From Caldifarciminota bacterium (GTDB lineage Bacteria > Hydrothermota > Tepidihabitantia > B3-TA06), in assembly GCA_016934635.1 (NCBI GenBank), contig JAFGSK010000003.1:1-64000 (forward strand): 64,000 bases of DNA, in the 5' to 3' direction. Below, piece after piece: positions 40,892-49,829 of the stretch. The notes under the pieces are model-generated. The model ran no database searches. It had not been told where the DNA came from and saw only the letters and a program-made list of their open reading frames with translations. Position numbers and translations under genes: made by a program. The stretch's first letter is position 1; the number at the start of each line of letters is the position of its first letter.

Positions 40892-41031
40892 AAAGGGAGA
40901 TCGGCGATTACCTTCAGGTATTCAATAGATTGAATTATAACACAGAGGACACAGAGATCTTTATTAAAATATCCTGGCTCTATGATCTCTGTGTTTTAAA
41001 CATCCTATCCCTACGTCAAAATGGAAGATAA
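40888..41031 (+). pseudogene. Remnant of a HepT (HEPN) toxin gene
   Basis: The frame begins MKREIGDYLQ, the usual start of HepT/DUF86 HEPN proteins, at the normal ATGA overlap with its nucleotidyltransferase partner. After about ten codons it passes into unrelated sequence containing the CACAGAGGACACAGAG repeat and stops after 47 codons, overlapping the cobB start. A full HepT has about 110 residues and the RxxxxH active site, which is absent. Identity rests on ten residues and position only. Confidence 0.5.
40941..40995. repeat. CACAGAG-type repeat, left copy, with hairpin
   Basis: CACAGAGGACACAGAG at 40941-40956 matches 15 of 16 bases with the inverse complement of 41850-41865, so the two copies flank cobB in opposite orientation. 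Locally, ACACAGAGATC (40949-40959) also pairs with GATCTCTGTGT (40984-40994). Confidence 0.65.
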
Positions 41032-41779
41032 GATCAAAAAAGCCCGTGACGCGATAGCAAAGGCCTACAAGATAATAGTGTTTACAGGGGCAGGTATCTC
41101 AAAAGAATCAGGTGTGCCAACCTTCCGTGAGGCAGGAGGCCTTTGGGAGGAATTCAAGGCCGAGGATTTCGCCACACCTGAAGCGTTTTCCCGCAGACCG
41201 AAGGAGGTTTGGGAATGGTACAGGTTCAGGCGTGACCTTGCACGCAAGGTCGAACCCAACCCGGGACACTACGCGGTTGCCAGACTTGAAGACGCCCGCT
41301 CCGACTTCATGGTTGCCACACAGAATATCGACAATTTGCATACCAGGGCAGGGTCCCGCAACGTGATCGAACTGCACGGCAACATCATGCACTCCTACTG
41401 CATGAAGTGCGGTCTTCTTGCCGACGAATCGGAAGCAGAGCTGCCAGGAGAGGTCCCTGTCTGTCCCCGGGAAGGCTGCGGGGGTGTAATGCGGCCAAAG
41501 GTTGTCTGGTTCGGTGAACAACTCGACCCTGATGACCTGGATCGCTCCTACATGTTCGCATCCGAAGCGGACTGCTGTCTCGTTATAGGGACATCGGGAT
41601 TTGTTTATCCTGCGGCCCAGATCCCGTTTCTGGCCAAACGGAACGACGCATGCGTGATCGAGATCAATCCCGAACCCTCAGGGATTACGCAGATAGCAGA
41701 CTACTTCCTTCAAGGCCCGGCAGCCCAGATAACCCCGCAGTTACTCGAGGAGAATAAATATGCAGATGGCGCAGATTAA
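41021..41779 (+). CDS. cobB: Sirtuin, NAD-dependent protein deacylase (class III type)
   Basis: This 252-residue Sir2-family enzyme removes acyl groups from lysines, consuming NAD. It has GAGISKESGVPTFR (23-36), TQNIDNLH (100-107), catalytic His119 in ELHGN and zinc cysteines 127, 130, 148 and 153. Tyr67 and Arg70 (WEWYRFRR) are the YxxR pair of SIRT5/CobB-type sirtuins, so desuccinylase or demalonylase activity is likely besides deacetylation. It stands alone, flanked by inverted CACAGAG repeats. No Shine-Dalgarno sequence is evident before the ATG. Confidence 0.93.
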   Translation: MEDKIKKARDAIAKAYKIIVFTGAGISKESGVPTFREAGGLWEEFKAEDFATPEAFSRRPKEVWEWYRFRRDLARKVEPNPGHYAVARLEDARSDFMVATQNIDNLHTRAGSRNVIELHGNIMHSYCMKCGLLADESEAELPGEVPVCPREGCGGVMRPKVVWFGEQLDPDDLDRSYMFASEADCCLVIGTSGFVYPAAQIPFLAKRNDACVIEINPEPSGITQIADYFLQGPAAQITPQLLEENKYADGAD

Positions 41780-41849
41780 GGAATTGATATATGAAAAGTA
41801 ACAAGGTCAGATACGGAGTATATAAGGTATTACTCTTGCCTAATGTTTT

Positions 41850-41865
41850 CTCTGTGTTCTCTGTG
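41850..41865. repeat. CACAGAG-type repeat, right copy (inverted)
   Basis: CTCTGTGTTCTCTGTG is the inverse complement, with one mismatch, of the copy at 40941-40956. It lies 11 nt before the ATG of the radical SAM gene. The remaining bases of the 41780-41876 gap show nothing else. Confidence 0.65.
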
Positions 41866-41876
41866 GTTAAGGCAGC

Positions 41877-42797
41877 ATGAATTACACATACGGCCCTGTT
41901 CCTTCACGCAGACTCGGGTTCTCTCTCGGTGTGGATATATTGCCCTACAAGACCTGTACTATAGACTGTTTATTCTGTCAGTTGGGCAGGACCTCTAACC
42001 TGACGATCGAACGTGGTTCGTTCTTTCCCAAAGAAGACGTGCTTTCCGAGATTCTTACGCTTGCCAGGCGCGAGAACCCTGATTACATTACGTTTTCCGG
42101 ATCAGGTGAACCGGCATTGAACTCCGATATAGGCTGGCTTATCCGCGAAATAAAAAAGGAAGTTCCACAAAAGGTCGTGGTCCTGACCAATTCCACACTT
42201 TTATGGATGCCTGAGGTTCGTGAAGACCTCAAGGCGGCAGACATCGTCGTACCCTCGCTCGATGCAGGTACGGATGAATACTGGCAAAAGGTAAATCGGC
42301 CTCACCCTGACCTCGAATTCGACAGGATGATTGAAGGGTTGATTGCATTTTCACGAGAGTTTTCCGGTGAGATATGGGTGGAGATTCTTCTGGTTAAAGG
42401 CGTCAACGATACACAAGAAAACACTGACGCAGTCCTTTCTATCCTTTCCAGAATGCGTTACACCAAGATTCAACTCAACACCGTAGTTCGTCCACCCTCA
42501 GAAAAATCAGCCGTGGCATTGAGTCAGGAAGAGATGGAGATAATAGCCGAACGGTTTCCACCTAACACCGAGATAGTTTCAACCTTTCAGAAACGCGGCA
42601 AGCACGTTTCCGCCCACGGCGATTGCGAACGGATACTGGCAGCTTTAGCTCGACGCCCCATGACCATTAATGACATCGAGCAAAGCCTTGGTATACCGGC
42701 TGAAAGGGCTGAAGAAGTTCTCAAGAAGTTGACTGCAGAAGATAAGGCACGGAAAACCATCCACGGTCAGGATGTCTTTTTCGAATCCCTGAAATGA
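41877..42797 (+). CDS. Radical SAM protein with C-terminal winged-helix-like domain
   Basis: This 306-residue radical SAM protein has the cluster motif CTIDCLFC (Cys27, 31, 34; CxxxCxxC). It begins with YGPVPSRRLGFSLGVDILP, typical of a widespread family of uncharacterised Fe-S oxidoreductases. SAM-binding segments ITFSGSGEPALN and VVVLTNSTLLW follow. The C-terminal 60 residues (LARRPMTINDIEQSLGIPAERAEEVLKKL) form a helix-turn-helix-like domain. The substrate is unknown. Confidence 0.88.
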   Translation: MNYTYGPVPSRRLGFSLGVDILPYKTCTIDCLFCQLGRTSNLTIERGSFFPKEDVLSEILTLARRENPDYITFSGSGEPALNSDIGWLIREIKKEVPQKVVVLTNSTLLWMPEVREDLKAADIVVPSLDAGTDEYWQKVNRPHPDLEFDRMIEGLIAFSREFSGEIWVEILLVKGVNDTQENTDAVLSILSRMRYTKIQLNTVVRPPSEKSAVALSQEEMEIIAERFPPNTEIVSTFQKRGKHVSAHGDCERILAALARRPMTINDIEQSLGIPAERAEEVLKKLTAEDKARKTIHGQDVFFESLK

Positions 42798-42798
42798 G

Positions 42799-42826
42799 TT
42801 GACAACACTCTTTAAACTAGTATCCT
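42799..42826 (+). promoter_or_regulatory. Promoter of the 42.9-kb barrel-like protein gene
   Basis: TTGACA at 42799-42804, 16 nt, TATCCT at 42821-42826. A 36-nt stretch with AAAAGGAGGGG as Shine-Dalgarno sequence leads to the ATG at 42863. Confidence 0.6.
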
Positions 42827-42862
42827 TATACAAGAGATAGAAACCGGATAAAAGGAGGGGCA

Positions 42863-44395
42863 ATGGTTGCCGTGATCTTGTCGATTGTCTTTCTTGCGCA
42901 AGCTGATACCTACAAACTCACTGATTTCCGCTTGCCCGAATCAGGGGCGATGGAATTGTGGCTGGGATTCGATGCAGACTTCGGTGGATCGGAAAACACC
43001 AGCGGAGACGAGACATTTAGGAAAGAATCCTCAGCATCCCGGGATGGCTCAGGGGATGTAAATTTTTCATTTTTTAAGCGAAATGAACGTAATGATTTAA
43101 GTTTTTATTTTACAAGTAGTCTCGAGGGTGGTTCTGAGTCTTCTGAAAACACAACCTACAGGGTATCACCGATCGTGTATGAGATTGACGTAGATGGGTA
43201 TACTATTGGCGATACAGTTGCTTACCAGTTTGATCTGGAATCCTTATCCGGATCTTTGGGCAAAAACTTGTCTGAAGAACTATCGGTTTCCGAGGATTGG
43301 ATGTATTATCCATTCAAGAAAATCTTCTTCTTTGGTATTGGTAGTAATCTCAGTTTCGGGCACGGAACGAACAAAGCATACGGTAGGTCAGATAATTATC
43401 TTGATCAGAATCCTTCTCAGACAGACACTTCACGGAGCAACTCATTGGGCGTCGGGCTGACTATATATCCCTTGCTGGGATTCGGCAGGTTGAGGGAGCT
43501 TGAGTTTCCTTCAAGGGCTTTTGCCGTCAAGGATATCCTTGTCGAGGAACTAGGTTTTGAAGAAAATCCGGAGTTTGTCAGGGAACTCGCCGGGTTGTAC
43601 GCTCGGAGATGGGAGTACCCGATTAAATACTGGCATTCAGAATGGGAGTTCTACACCGATGTAGAGGAGTTACTTGCAGAGTACGGCATTCCCCCCGAAG
43701 ACATGCGCATACGCCATTGGATGAGAATCATAGAGTCGGCCTCCATCTGGTCGGAAGGGAGGCCTTACGGTTTGAGGTTTACCTTTAGGCCATCGATCGT
43801 GACGGATTTTTCGCGTTCTCAATCTGAGCATACATTCTATGAAGGTTATACTGTATACTCGGGTGTTAAGAATTATAGTCAAACTTCGGGGATTTTCATC
43901 ATACCCGGTGATTTAATGCTTGAAGGCGGTTATCCATTAACCGATGTAATTCACCTGGAGGGCAGCGTAAGGTTTTCGCCGGAACTCTACTACGATAAGG
44001 AGAAAGTGTATATTAAGGAACAGCGCAGAGCATATTATTTCGATACACTTTTGGTTCGCATCACGGATACGACGGTTACCGATTCTCAATTAACCCTTGA
44101 AGAATATAACTTGAACTACTCGATGGAGATGAAGTACTACATGCTTTACAACATTGATTTGAGTTTGAGATTCAGCGGTGGTCTTGGTCGAAACGAAGAC
44201 TACTATGAGGAAGGCATATTCTACAAATCCTGGTCTAACGGCATTTCAGTAGGGGGTAATTATTATTTCCGTAACCGTTTTGTTTTTTCACTAAGCGGAA
44301 GTCTTTCGAGATCGCGTTCGGAAAGCAGCTACAGGTTCGATTCGGTAAAAACAACACCTTCGGCAAGCTTCGGGGTTTCGTACCGGCTATTCTAG
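42863..44395 (+). CDS. Probable outer-membrane beta-barrel protein, unknown function
   Basis: This 510-residue protein has a short signal peptide (MVAVILSIVFLAQA). Many alternating hydrophobic/polar strands rich in Ser, Gly and Tyr follow (LRFSGGLGRNEDYYEEG, RFVFSLSGSLSRSRSESSYRF). It ends in SFGVSYRLF, the terminal Phe expected of outer-membrane barrels. A helical insert lies around 210-290. No family is recognised. It has its own promoter and is followed by a hairpin shared with the convergent gene. Confidence 0.7.
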   Translation: MVAVILSIVFLAQADTYKLTDFRLPESGAMELWLGFDADFGGSENTSGDETFRKESSASRDGSGDVNFSFFKRNERNDLSFYFTSSLEGGSESSENTTYRVSPIVYEIDVDGYTIGDTVAYQFDLESLSGSLGKNLSEELSVSEDWMYYPFKKIFFFGIGSNLSFGHGTNKAYGRSDNYLDQNPSQTDTSRSNSLGVGLTIYPLLGFGRLRELEFPSRAFAVKDILVEELGFEENPEFVRELAGLYARRWEYPIKYWHSEWEFYTDVEELLAEYGIPPEDMRIRHWMRIIESASIWSEGRPYGLRFTFRPSIVTDFSRSQSEHTFYEGYTVYSGVKNYSQTSGIFIIPGDLMLEGGYPLTDVIHLEGSVRFSPELYYDKEKVYIKEQRRAYYFDTLLVRITDTTVTDSQLTLEEYNLNYSMEMKYYMLYNIDLSLRFSGGLGRNEDYYEEGIFYKSWSNGISVGGNYYFRNRFVFSLSGSLSRSRSESSYRFDSVKTTPSASFGVSYRLF

Positions 44396-44398
44396 ATC

Positions 44399-44417
44399 GA
44401 CACCCTGAGAGGGTGTC
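44399..44417. terminator. Hairpin between convergent genes, possible bidirectional terminator
   Basis: GACACCCT (44399-44406), loop GAG, AGGGTGTC (44410-44417). It has the same CACCCT...AGGGTG core as the hairpin at 458-478, again with a three-base loop. A T-rich stretch with AATCTTTTAATC repeats follows to 44463. No strict T-run is directly attached. Confidence 0.5.
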
Positions 44418-44458
44418 CTCCATTTCACAATCTTTTAATCTTCAAATCTTTTAATCTT

Positions 44459-46921
44459 TTAATCCGCTGTTATCTTCCAATCGGCCGTAAAGAACCCGGC
44501 CTCATACACTCCGCCCCAGCCCTTGTTATCGGTTTGGGGACCCCAGATGATGTAGTCGGGAAGGCCTGCGCCCGAATAAAGGGTCGAAAAGTAACCTGAT
44601 TGCTTGAGTCCATCCTCGCCGATGCCTTCGCGTACGAGCACTTTTTTTGTCGAATTCGACGGGTTAGGGTAGACGAATAAAGCCGCTACCGCTTCTGGGG
44701 GAAGAACCTCATCACAGAACATAAGACGGTCATTCTCGATCCATATGGGTAGGTACTCTTCTATTCGAGCGGTTACCGAGTTCTGATCGGCGTTGCCGAA
44801 CAGTATCAGGTTGTAGCGGTCGATGATACTGATATCCACCAATGTATCCGGGATGATTCGAACAGTGCCGTTCGCCCTGTACCACCAGGCCTGGGCCTCG
44901 GAGCGAGCCATCGAGAACAGCCTGCCGGTAGAAACCGAATCACCCCTGGTACCATAAACCAGGATAAAGGGTTCGTAGTACGCTCCTTTTATAGGCGGGT
45001 GGGGCAGCCGATAGGTCGAGGTTGTGTCTATAAACCAGGCACCGTCACTTACGGAAAATACCACCGAATCGGAAGCAGGCACGGTGAACTCGCAGTCGGT
45101 GTTGATGGTTACATCGTAAACCCTTGCCTCCAGCTCGGGCAGTATCAATGAGAAACGCTCGACATTGGTAGTGGTAATTTCGAACGACGTACCCTCGTAG
45201 CTTCCCTCGATTACCCCGTCTCTGTTCCTGTTCTCCACCTCGTGAATCCTTAGCCAGTATGCGCCGTTGTTCGCAGACAGATCAGGGGCGCGGTAGTAGA
45301 CCTTTTCAGGATAGGGGTTGCGCACATGTGTCCTGAAGAATTCGATTATCTCAGGCGTTGCCACGCAGTTGAACGTATCGCCGTTAATGACCTCGTCCCA
45401 GCCGTGGCCTCCGCCAGGGTATTCATGATAGACGTGATCGTAGCCCAGTTGAGTCAACCTTTTCGCGTAGAGCCTTGCCTGGAACGCTGGGACATTGTCG
45501 TCGGCACCGCCCTGGAAGATGTAGAATGGCAGGTTCAAAGCATTCTCAACACGGGCAAGCTGATTGTCCGTTCTTAATGCCTGATTGCGCACTGAAAGCT
45601 GCCAGGGTTCGGCGAACATGCCCGACTTCTGCCATGTCCATGGAACATAATACTCGTGGTTAGTCCAGCCAGCGCCGGGAGCCGCACAGCAGAATAAATC
45701 CGGATGAGTTAAACCGACGTGCCATACACCGTGGCCGCCCATCGAGTGTCCGGTAAGCGATACCCTGTCAGGATCTATCGGGTACTTCTCGAGCATCAGG
45801 TCATACACCTCGAGTGCATCCAGACGACCCCAGTCCTGCCAGTCGAACCCGTAGCGTCGGCGGTTCGTTGGCCCGACCATGAACGCCCAGTCGTTACCCT
45901 GGTACTGTCCCAGATGCCACAGACCCTTGGAGCCTGCGCCGTGCAGGGCGAATATCATCGCGTACTCCTTGTCCGGATCGTAATCCGCAGGCTCCATTAT
46001 TGCATAGTACTGCACGGATGAATCAATAGCCGATACAAAAGTCTGTTCATGGACCTTGTCAGGCGGGCTGCAGTCGACGTTTACGGTGTAGTCGGCTCTG
46101 CCTCCTTCCCAGATAACGGATATCGGAAGCTCCAGTTTATTGTCCGGAACCGAGTCTCTCAAAGGCTTCTTAAGCTCGAACGTAAACGAGGCATTGTAAA
46201 AGCTCATCGGCGCGATAGGGGGGAGATTGAAGGTATCGACCTTGAAGTCATCACCACCGACAATAAGTCGTGCGTCCGAGAACCAGTCCTCAGTAGTGTT
46301 CGATACTGGTATTGCCCCGTACAGGATTGAATTATCCCTTGAGTACACCAGGTCAGGCAGTGTAGCATCCCTTGTAATCAGCCTCAGATCGTAATCGACC
46401 GGCGCTATCTCGAAGAAGACCCGGTCGTTGCCTGCACCTCCAAGGCGAAGCCAGAGTTTGTTCCTGCCCTTCTCGAGTATCACCGGGACCTCGGCGTAGC
46501 CGTGTCCGTACACGTCGCCTGCATAGCCCTGTTCGTTTATGGAAAAACTCGCGCGCTGGGCCACAGCCAGACCCCGTGAGCGTCTGGGGACTTTTACTTC
46601 GGCGTAGGCGTAGCCTGAATTGTAGAGTCCGGGGATTCCGTAGAAGTCCTGAAGGGTATCCCATTCCACGTTCGGGTAGGAGGTCTCGAGCCAGCCTGAA
46701 GAATCCACTTCAACCTCTTCCCATTTGACCCAGCCTCCGGTTACAAGAACCGAGAACAGACTGTCGCCCTTTTCCGGTACGTAATCATCAACATCGGGAA
46801 GGTTCTTCCAGCCCGACTCCCGCACGCCGAGAAGGAATGGTCCTGCAACCAGGTACTTCTCAGGATGTATTGTATCCTTAATCGAAGGAACCTGACAAAT
46901 AAGACTCAAGATAATGAACAT
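44459..46921 (-). CDS. Secreted alpha/beta hydrolase (prolyl-oligopeptidase-like) multidomain protein
   Basis: This exported protein of about 820 residues has a signal peptide (MFIILSLICQVPS). N-terminal beta-rich domains of carbohydrate-binding character (about 20-300) precede an alpha/beta hydrolase domain (about 305-540). The nucleophile elbow is GHSMGGHG, with Asp in GGADDNVP and His in GGGHGWDEV. A C-terminal beta-rich region follows. Esterase or peptidase activity on an extracellular polymer is likely, but the substrate is unknown. The ATG at 46921 is preferred because GGAGG five bases before it is a good Shine-Dalgarno sequence. The in-frame ATG at 46933 overlaps that GGAGG. Confidence 0.82.
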   Translation of the reverse strand: MFIILSLICQVPSIKDTIHPEKYLVAGPFLLGVRESGWKNLPDVDDYVPEKGDSLFSVLVTGGWVKWEEVEVDSSGWLETSYPNVEWDTLQDFYGIPGLYNSGYAYAEVKVPRRSRGLAVAQRASFSINEQGYAGDVYGHGYAEVPVILEKGRNKLWLRLGGAGNDRVFFEIAPVDYDLRLITRDATLPDLVYSRDNSILYGAIPVSNTTEDWFSDARLIVGGDDFKVDTFNLPPIAPMSFYNASFTFELKKPLRDSVPDNKLELPISVIWEGGRADYTVNVDCSPPDKVHEQTFVSAIDSSVQYYAIMEPADYDPDKEYAMIFALHGAGSKGLWHLGQYQGNDWAFMVGPTNRRRYGFDWQDWGRLDALEVYDLMLEKYPIDPDRVSLTGHSMGGHGVWHVGLTHPDLFCCAAPGAGWTNHEYYVPWTWQKSGMFAEPWQLSVRNQALRTDNQLARVENALNLPFYIFQGGADDNVPAFQARLYAKRLTQLGYDHVYHEYPGGGHGWDEVINGDTFNCVATPEIIEFFRTHVRNPYPEKVYYRAPDLSANNGAYWLRIHEVENRNRDGVIEGSYEGTSFEITTTNVERFSLILPELEARVYDVTINTDCEFTVPASDSVVFSVSDGAWFIDTTSTYRLPHPPIKGAYYEPFILVYGTRGDSVSTGRLFSMARSEAQAWWYRANGTVRIIPDTLVDISIIDRYNLILFGNADQNSVTARIEEYLPIWIENDRLMFCDEVLPPEAVAALFVYPNPSNSTKKVLVREGIGEDGLKQSGYFSTLYSGAGLPDYIIWGPQTDNKGWGGVYEAGFFTADWKITAD

Positions 46922-46943
46922 TTCTGCCTCCATTGGTTTTACG

Positions 46944-46971
46944 AGGGTAACGAAGGGAAGAGAAAAGTCAA
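46944..46971 (-). promoter_or_regulatory. Promoter of the secreted hydrolase
   Basis: On the minus strand, TTGACT (46971-46966), 16 nt, TACCCT (46949-46944). The -10 box is weak, with only TA at its start and T at its end conserved. Confidence 0.4.
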
Positions 46972-47028
46972 GGCAAATGTCGGCTCTTTATGAGGCAAGA
47001 TGTCAATCGGCTGTATCAAGATTTACCC

Positions 47029-47056
47029 TTGACAACTTCTCAAATACTTGTAATCT
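47029..47056 (+). promoter_or_regulatory. Promoter of the small membrane protein
   Basis: TTGACA at 47029-47034, 16 nt, TAATCT at 47051-47056. The start codon is at 47213, so the transcript would have a leader of about 150 nt. Confidence 0.5.
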
Positions 47057-47063
47057 TTACTTA

Positions 47064-47165
47064 CTTGAAGATGCTTCTTCAAGAAAGGTTGGGAGAGAGA
47101 CAGGTGGGATTTGTGTCGGGCAAAGGCTGCGTTAGCTCGGGAGGACTGCTATTACAGAATCCCAC
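47064..47165 (+). promoter_or_regulatory. Structured 5' leader of unknown class
   Basis: Two strong inverted repeats lie in the leader. CTTGAAGA / TCTTCAAG (47064-47071 / 47076-47083) forms an 8-bp hairpin with a four-base loop. GTGGGATT (47104-47111) pairs with AATCCCAC (47158-47165) and encloses about 46 nt with further small stems. It does not match any riboswitch core I recognise. Confidence 0.4.
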
Positions 47166-47212
47166 AGCATTACGCAGAGAACAGGAAAATCTAATACAAA
47201 GGAGGCACCAGT

Positions 47213-47644
47213 ATGGGTATATCATGGGGAATCTCCCTCATCGTTTTAGGAGTGCTGGCCGCATACTCGCTGATAGTCGCAAAAAAGCCCGAGGCTGCAA
47301 AGCTTTTGGATAAGGTTACCCCGTATCAAGGGTGGATAGGCATATTCACCTGCCTGTGGGGTATCTGGGGCATTATCTGGGCGATCATTTCAATCGGTCT
47401 TCTAGGACTCGGCCTGTGGGGTATTATCTGGTGGATTACGCTTCTTGCAGGCAGCGTTCTCGAAGCAGTACTCGGATTCATTCTCGGATACGCATTGATC
47501 TCTAAGTATGCCCTTTCAAAGAACGAGGAAGCCAAGAAAAAAGGCGAACAGGTTTTGGCAAAGCTTGCGCCTCTTTCAGGAACGCTGGGGATTATCGCCA
47601 TAATCTTCGGTGTCTGGCTTATAGTCGCTTGGATAATATTCTAG
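47213..47644 (+). CDS. Small polytopic membrane protein, unknown
   Basis: This 143-residue protein has about four hydrophobic segments (near 3-22, 41-65, 66-97 and 121-143), many Trp, Gly and Ile, and a short charged loop ([16 protein letters not shown]). AAAGGAGG precedes the ATG. It is a single-gene unit with its own promoter, a long structured leader and a strong terminator. No family is recognised. Confidence 0.7.
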   Translation: MGISWGISLIVLGVLAAYSLIVAKKPEAAKLLDKVTPYQGWIGIFTCLWGIWGIIWAIISIGLLGLGLWGIIWWITLLAGSVLEAVLGFILGYALISKYALSKNEEAKKKGEQVLAKLAPLSGTLGIIAIIFGVWLIVAWIIF

Positions 47645-47693
47645 GAGGCGTACTCTGAATTCACAAGAGAGATAATTCGGTAGCGCGAGGATG

Positions 47694-47723
47694 CAGGGGT
47701 GATAAAATCACCCCTGTTTTTTT
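47694..47723 (+). terminator. Rho-independent terminator after the small membrane protein
   Basis: CAGGGGTGAT (47694-47703), loop AAA, ATCACCCCTG (47707-47716), then seven T. It lies 50 nt downstream of the stop codon. Confidence 0.92.
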
Positions 47724-47786
47724 CTTCCGGTTTTCACGATTCACATTATCAACATTTCTGTGTCCTGGATAGCATCATTTGACCGT

Positions 47787-47814
47787 TTGACACCGGCGCA
47801 TTTCTCAGTATGTT
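47787..47814 (+). promoter_or_regulatory. Promoter of the YwqK/propeller-like gene
   Basis: TTGACA at 47787-47792, 16 nt, TATGTT at 47809-47814. An AGAGGAGG Shine-Dalgarno sequence at about 47831-47838 precedes the GTG at 47845. Confidence 0.55.
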
Positions 47815-47844
47815 CCTTTCTAAACTGACCAGAGGAGGTCGTTT

Positions 47845-49731
47845 GTGAATAACGCACCTCACCGACCTGAACACGTACCGCCTGAAGCTGTTTGGCTCGA
47901 AGCAGACAACGAATGGGAACTCGGTACAACGAAAGACGGTAAAAAAGTAGGCAAATGGCAGTGGTGGTTGGCTCCAACCTATCATCTCTGCTGCGAGACA
48001 TATTATAATGATGACGGTGAAATAGTCTCCTATACCAGGTATCATCCGGATGGAACCTGGTCCAGAAAGGGAACCTACAAGAACGGCAAGGAGCACGGGT
48101 TGACCCAGTGTCAACGGAGTCACGGGGAAACAGGTGAATTCTTTCCCCCTAACGCTCCCTCCGATGCCTGGCGCTCACAGACCACGTTTGTAGACGGTAC
48201 GATTCACGAAGAAAAGTACTTTGACGAGGACGACGACCCAACCGGAAATCACTTCAAAGACGGCGTATGGTTCGATGAGGATGGCGATCGGATAGAGGAT
48301 GAAGAAGATGATATTAATCAGGAGGAAGCAACTCAAGAACCTGCGTTAGTTCAAGTCTCCTTTAACTCCGTTGAGGATGCCTCGAAGCGATGGAACGAGG
48401 AGGGACTGCGATTCAAGAACGATCTCAATGCCTGGTTGGATATAATCTACAAGGAGGACAAGCAGCCGGATACGCCCGAACCTCAGGAAACCAGAGCGGA
48501 TATGGCGGAATACGTAGTTGAACGGATAAAGGAGTTCAATAAGCGCGGCGAGACCGAAAAACTAAGGGAGATGTTTCATCCAGCGTTTGAGCCCTTTTTA
48601 CCCCTTTATGACCGGTTGAGTAAGAGTATTACCCAGCTCTATATCCTTCAGGACGGCAGGATCGCGATACGTGCAGAAATCCCATGGCAGGATGTTCAGG
48701 TATATCTTATAGACGATAAAACCATAACACAACAACCGGATATTCTTGCCATCGGAGCCTCTCGTGATAGACGCTACATAGCTAAGGCTTATGAGGATCG
48801 TATTGACATCTGTGAGGGTTGGGACGGAACGATCATCAAATCGTTTGCCTATCCAAAGGACTACAAGGATGATTTGGCTGGTGTACATCCTGATAAGAAC
48901 TGGGCGGATATATTCGAGTATAAAGTTTTCTCCCTTGTCAGCATCGAGGTTTTTCCCGATGCCTCAAGAATCCTGTTGACTTCCCGCTACGGTATCTATG
49001 TTTTAGACGAAGAAGGAAGTCGATTAATACACCCGACCTCCGATACCCTTTTCGAAAGGTACAAGAGTTTTGCCGAGGACTACCAAGACGAAGAACCGGA
49101 TAAACCGTTCAAACTCGACCTTGAATACGTCCACGCAACCATTTCACCTGACGGTCGATACATTGCCTGCGGAGATCAGGACAGCGTTCACCGTATTCTT
49201 CATGAACAAGACGGCAGGTGGGAGGAAGCCGCTCAGATTGAACCTCGATCCTCGTATCCGAACTGCGCTAGGTTTCACGACCAGGAACCCCACGTTGCAT
49301 TGAGTTCGTGTCACTTCAGCCGGAGCGCCACCATTGGTGTTGATCTTAACCTTTTGCCCGGGCTTGAAGCCTCTGCCTGGGACGCCGACGAACACCTTCA
49401 CTACATCGATGAAAGATTCTGGATATTCTCAATAGTTCCTGTCAATAAAGGTTATCTTCTAGGCGATAACAACGGCTACATCTGGTGGAAGGCTTACCAG
49501 GGCTTGCAGCAGTTTGGTTACCTGCATCTCGGTTCGACCACACTGGTAATGGATACCGTGAAGAATCCGGACGGTTCGCGGACCCTTGTGATAGGTAACT
49601 TTGCAGGACAGGTCATAAAACTCAGAACCCGCGAGAATGAACCGCATGACCCACATCTCATAACGAATATCCCGATATGGGAGGAGAAACGCTGGTTATT
49701 CTGGCAAGGTTCTGAACCTATGGTGTGGTAG
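47845..49731 (+). CDS. Cytoplasmic YwqK-like repeat plus beta-propeller-like protein
   Basis: This 628-residue protein has no signal peptide. The N-terminal 170 residues contain YwqK/MORN-like repeats (GKKVGKWQWW, GTWSRKGTYKNGKEHG, EKYFDEDDDPTG) and end in an acidic linker (IEDEEDDINQEE). A helical stretch (about 175-265) follows. The remaining part looks like a degenerate WD40/propeller (LQDGRIAIRAE, ISPDGRYIACGDQD, GNFAGQVIKLR). The GTG start is supported by AGAGGAGG. YwqK domains are found as antitoxins or immunity proteins in some loci, but no toxin gene is adjacent. The function is not assigned. Confidence 0.65.
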   Translation: MNNAPHRPEHVPPEAVWLEADNEWELGTTKDGKKVGKWQWWLAPTYHLCCETYYNDDGEIVSYTRYHPDGTWSRKGTYKNGKEHGLTQCQRSHGETGEFFPPNAPSDAWRSQTTFVDGTIHEEKYFDEDDDPTGNHFKDGVWFDEDGDRIEDEEDDINQEEATQEPALVQVSFNSVEDASKRWNEEGLRFKNDLNAWLDIIYKEDKQPDTPEPQETRADMAEYVVERIKEFNKRGETEKLREMFHPAFEPFLPLYDRLSKSITQLYILQDGRIAIRAEIPWQDVQVYLIDDKTITQQPDILAIGASRDRRYIAKAYEDRIDICEGWDGTIIKSFAYPKDYKDDLAGVHPDKNWADIFEYKVFSLVSIEVFPDASRILLTSRYGIYVLDEEGSRLIHPTSDTLFERYKSFAEDYQDEEPDKPFKLDLEYVHATISPDGRYIACGDQDSVHRILHEQDGRWEEAAQIEPRSSYPNCARFHDQEPHVALSSCHFSRSATIGVDLNLLPGLEASAWDADEHLHYIDERFWIFSIVPVNKGYLLGDNNGYIWWKAYQGLQQFGYLHLGSTTLVMDTVKNPDGSRTLVIGNFAGQVIKLRTRENEPHDPHLITNIPIWEEKRWLFWQGSEPMVW

Positions 49732-49829
49732 GTTCGTCATTATTGTGTCGGGAAGGTTTTGAATGACCAAGGAATAAAACCCAAAAAACGCTGTATTACT
49801 GGATAGGTTGACCCAACCGAGGAGGTATT

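Noticed and set aside
47064..47165. Match of the leader to a c-di-GMP or cobalamin riboswitch
   Set aside because: Stems are present but the conserved core sequences of these classes are not.
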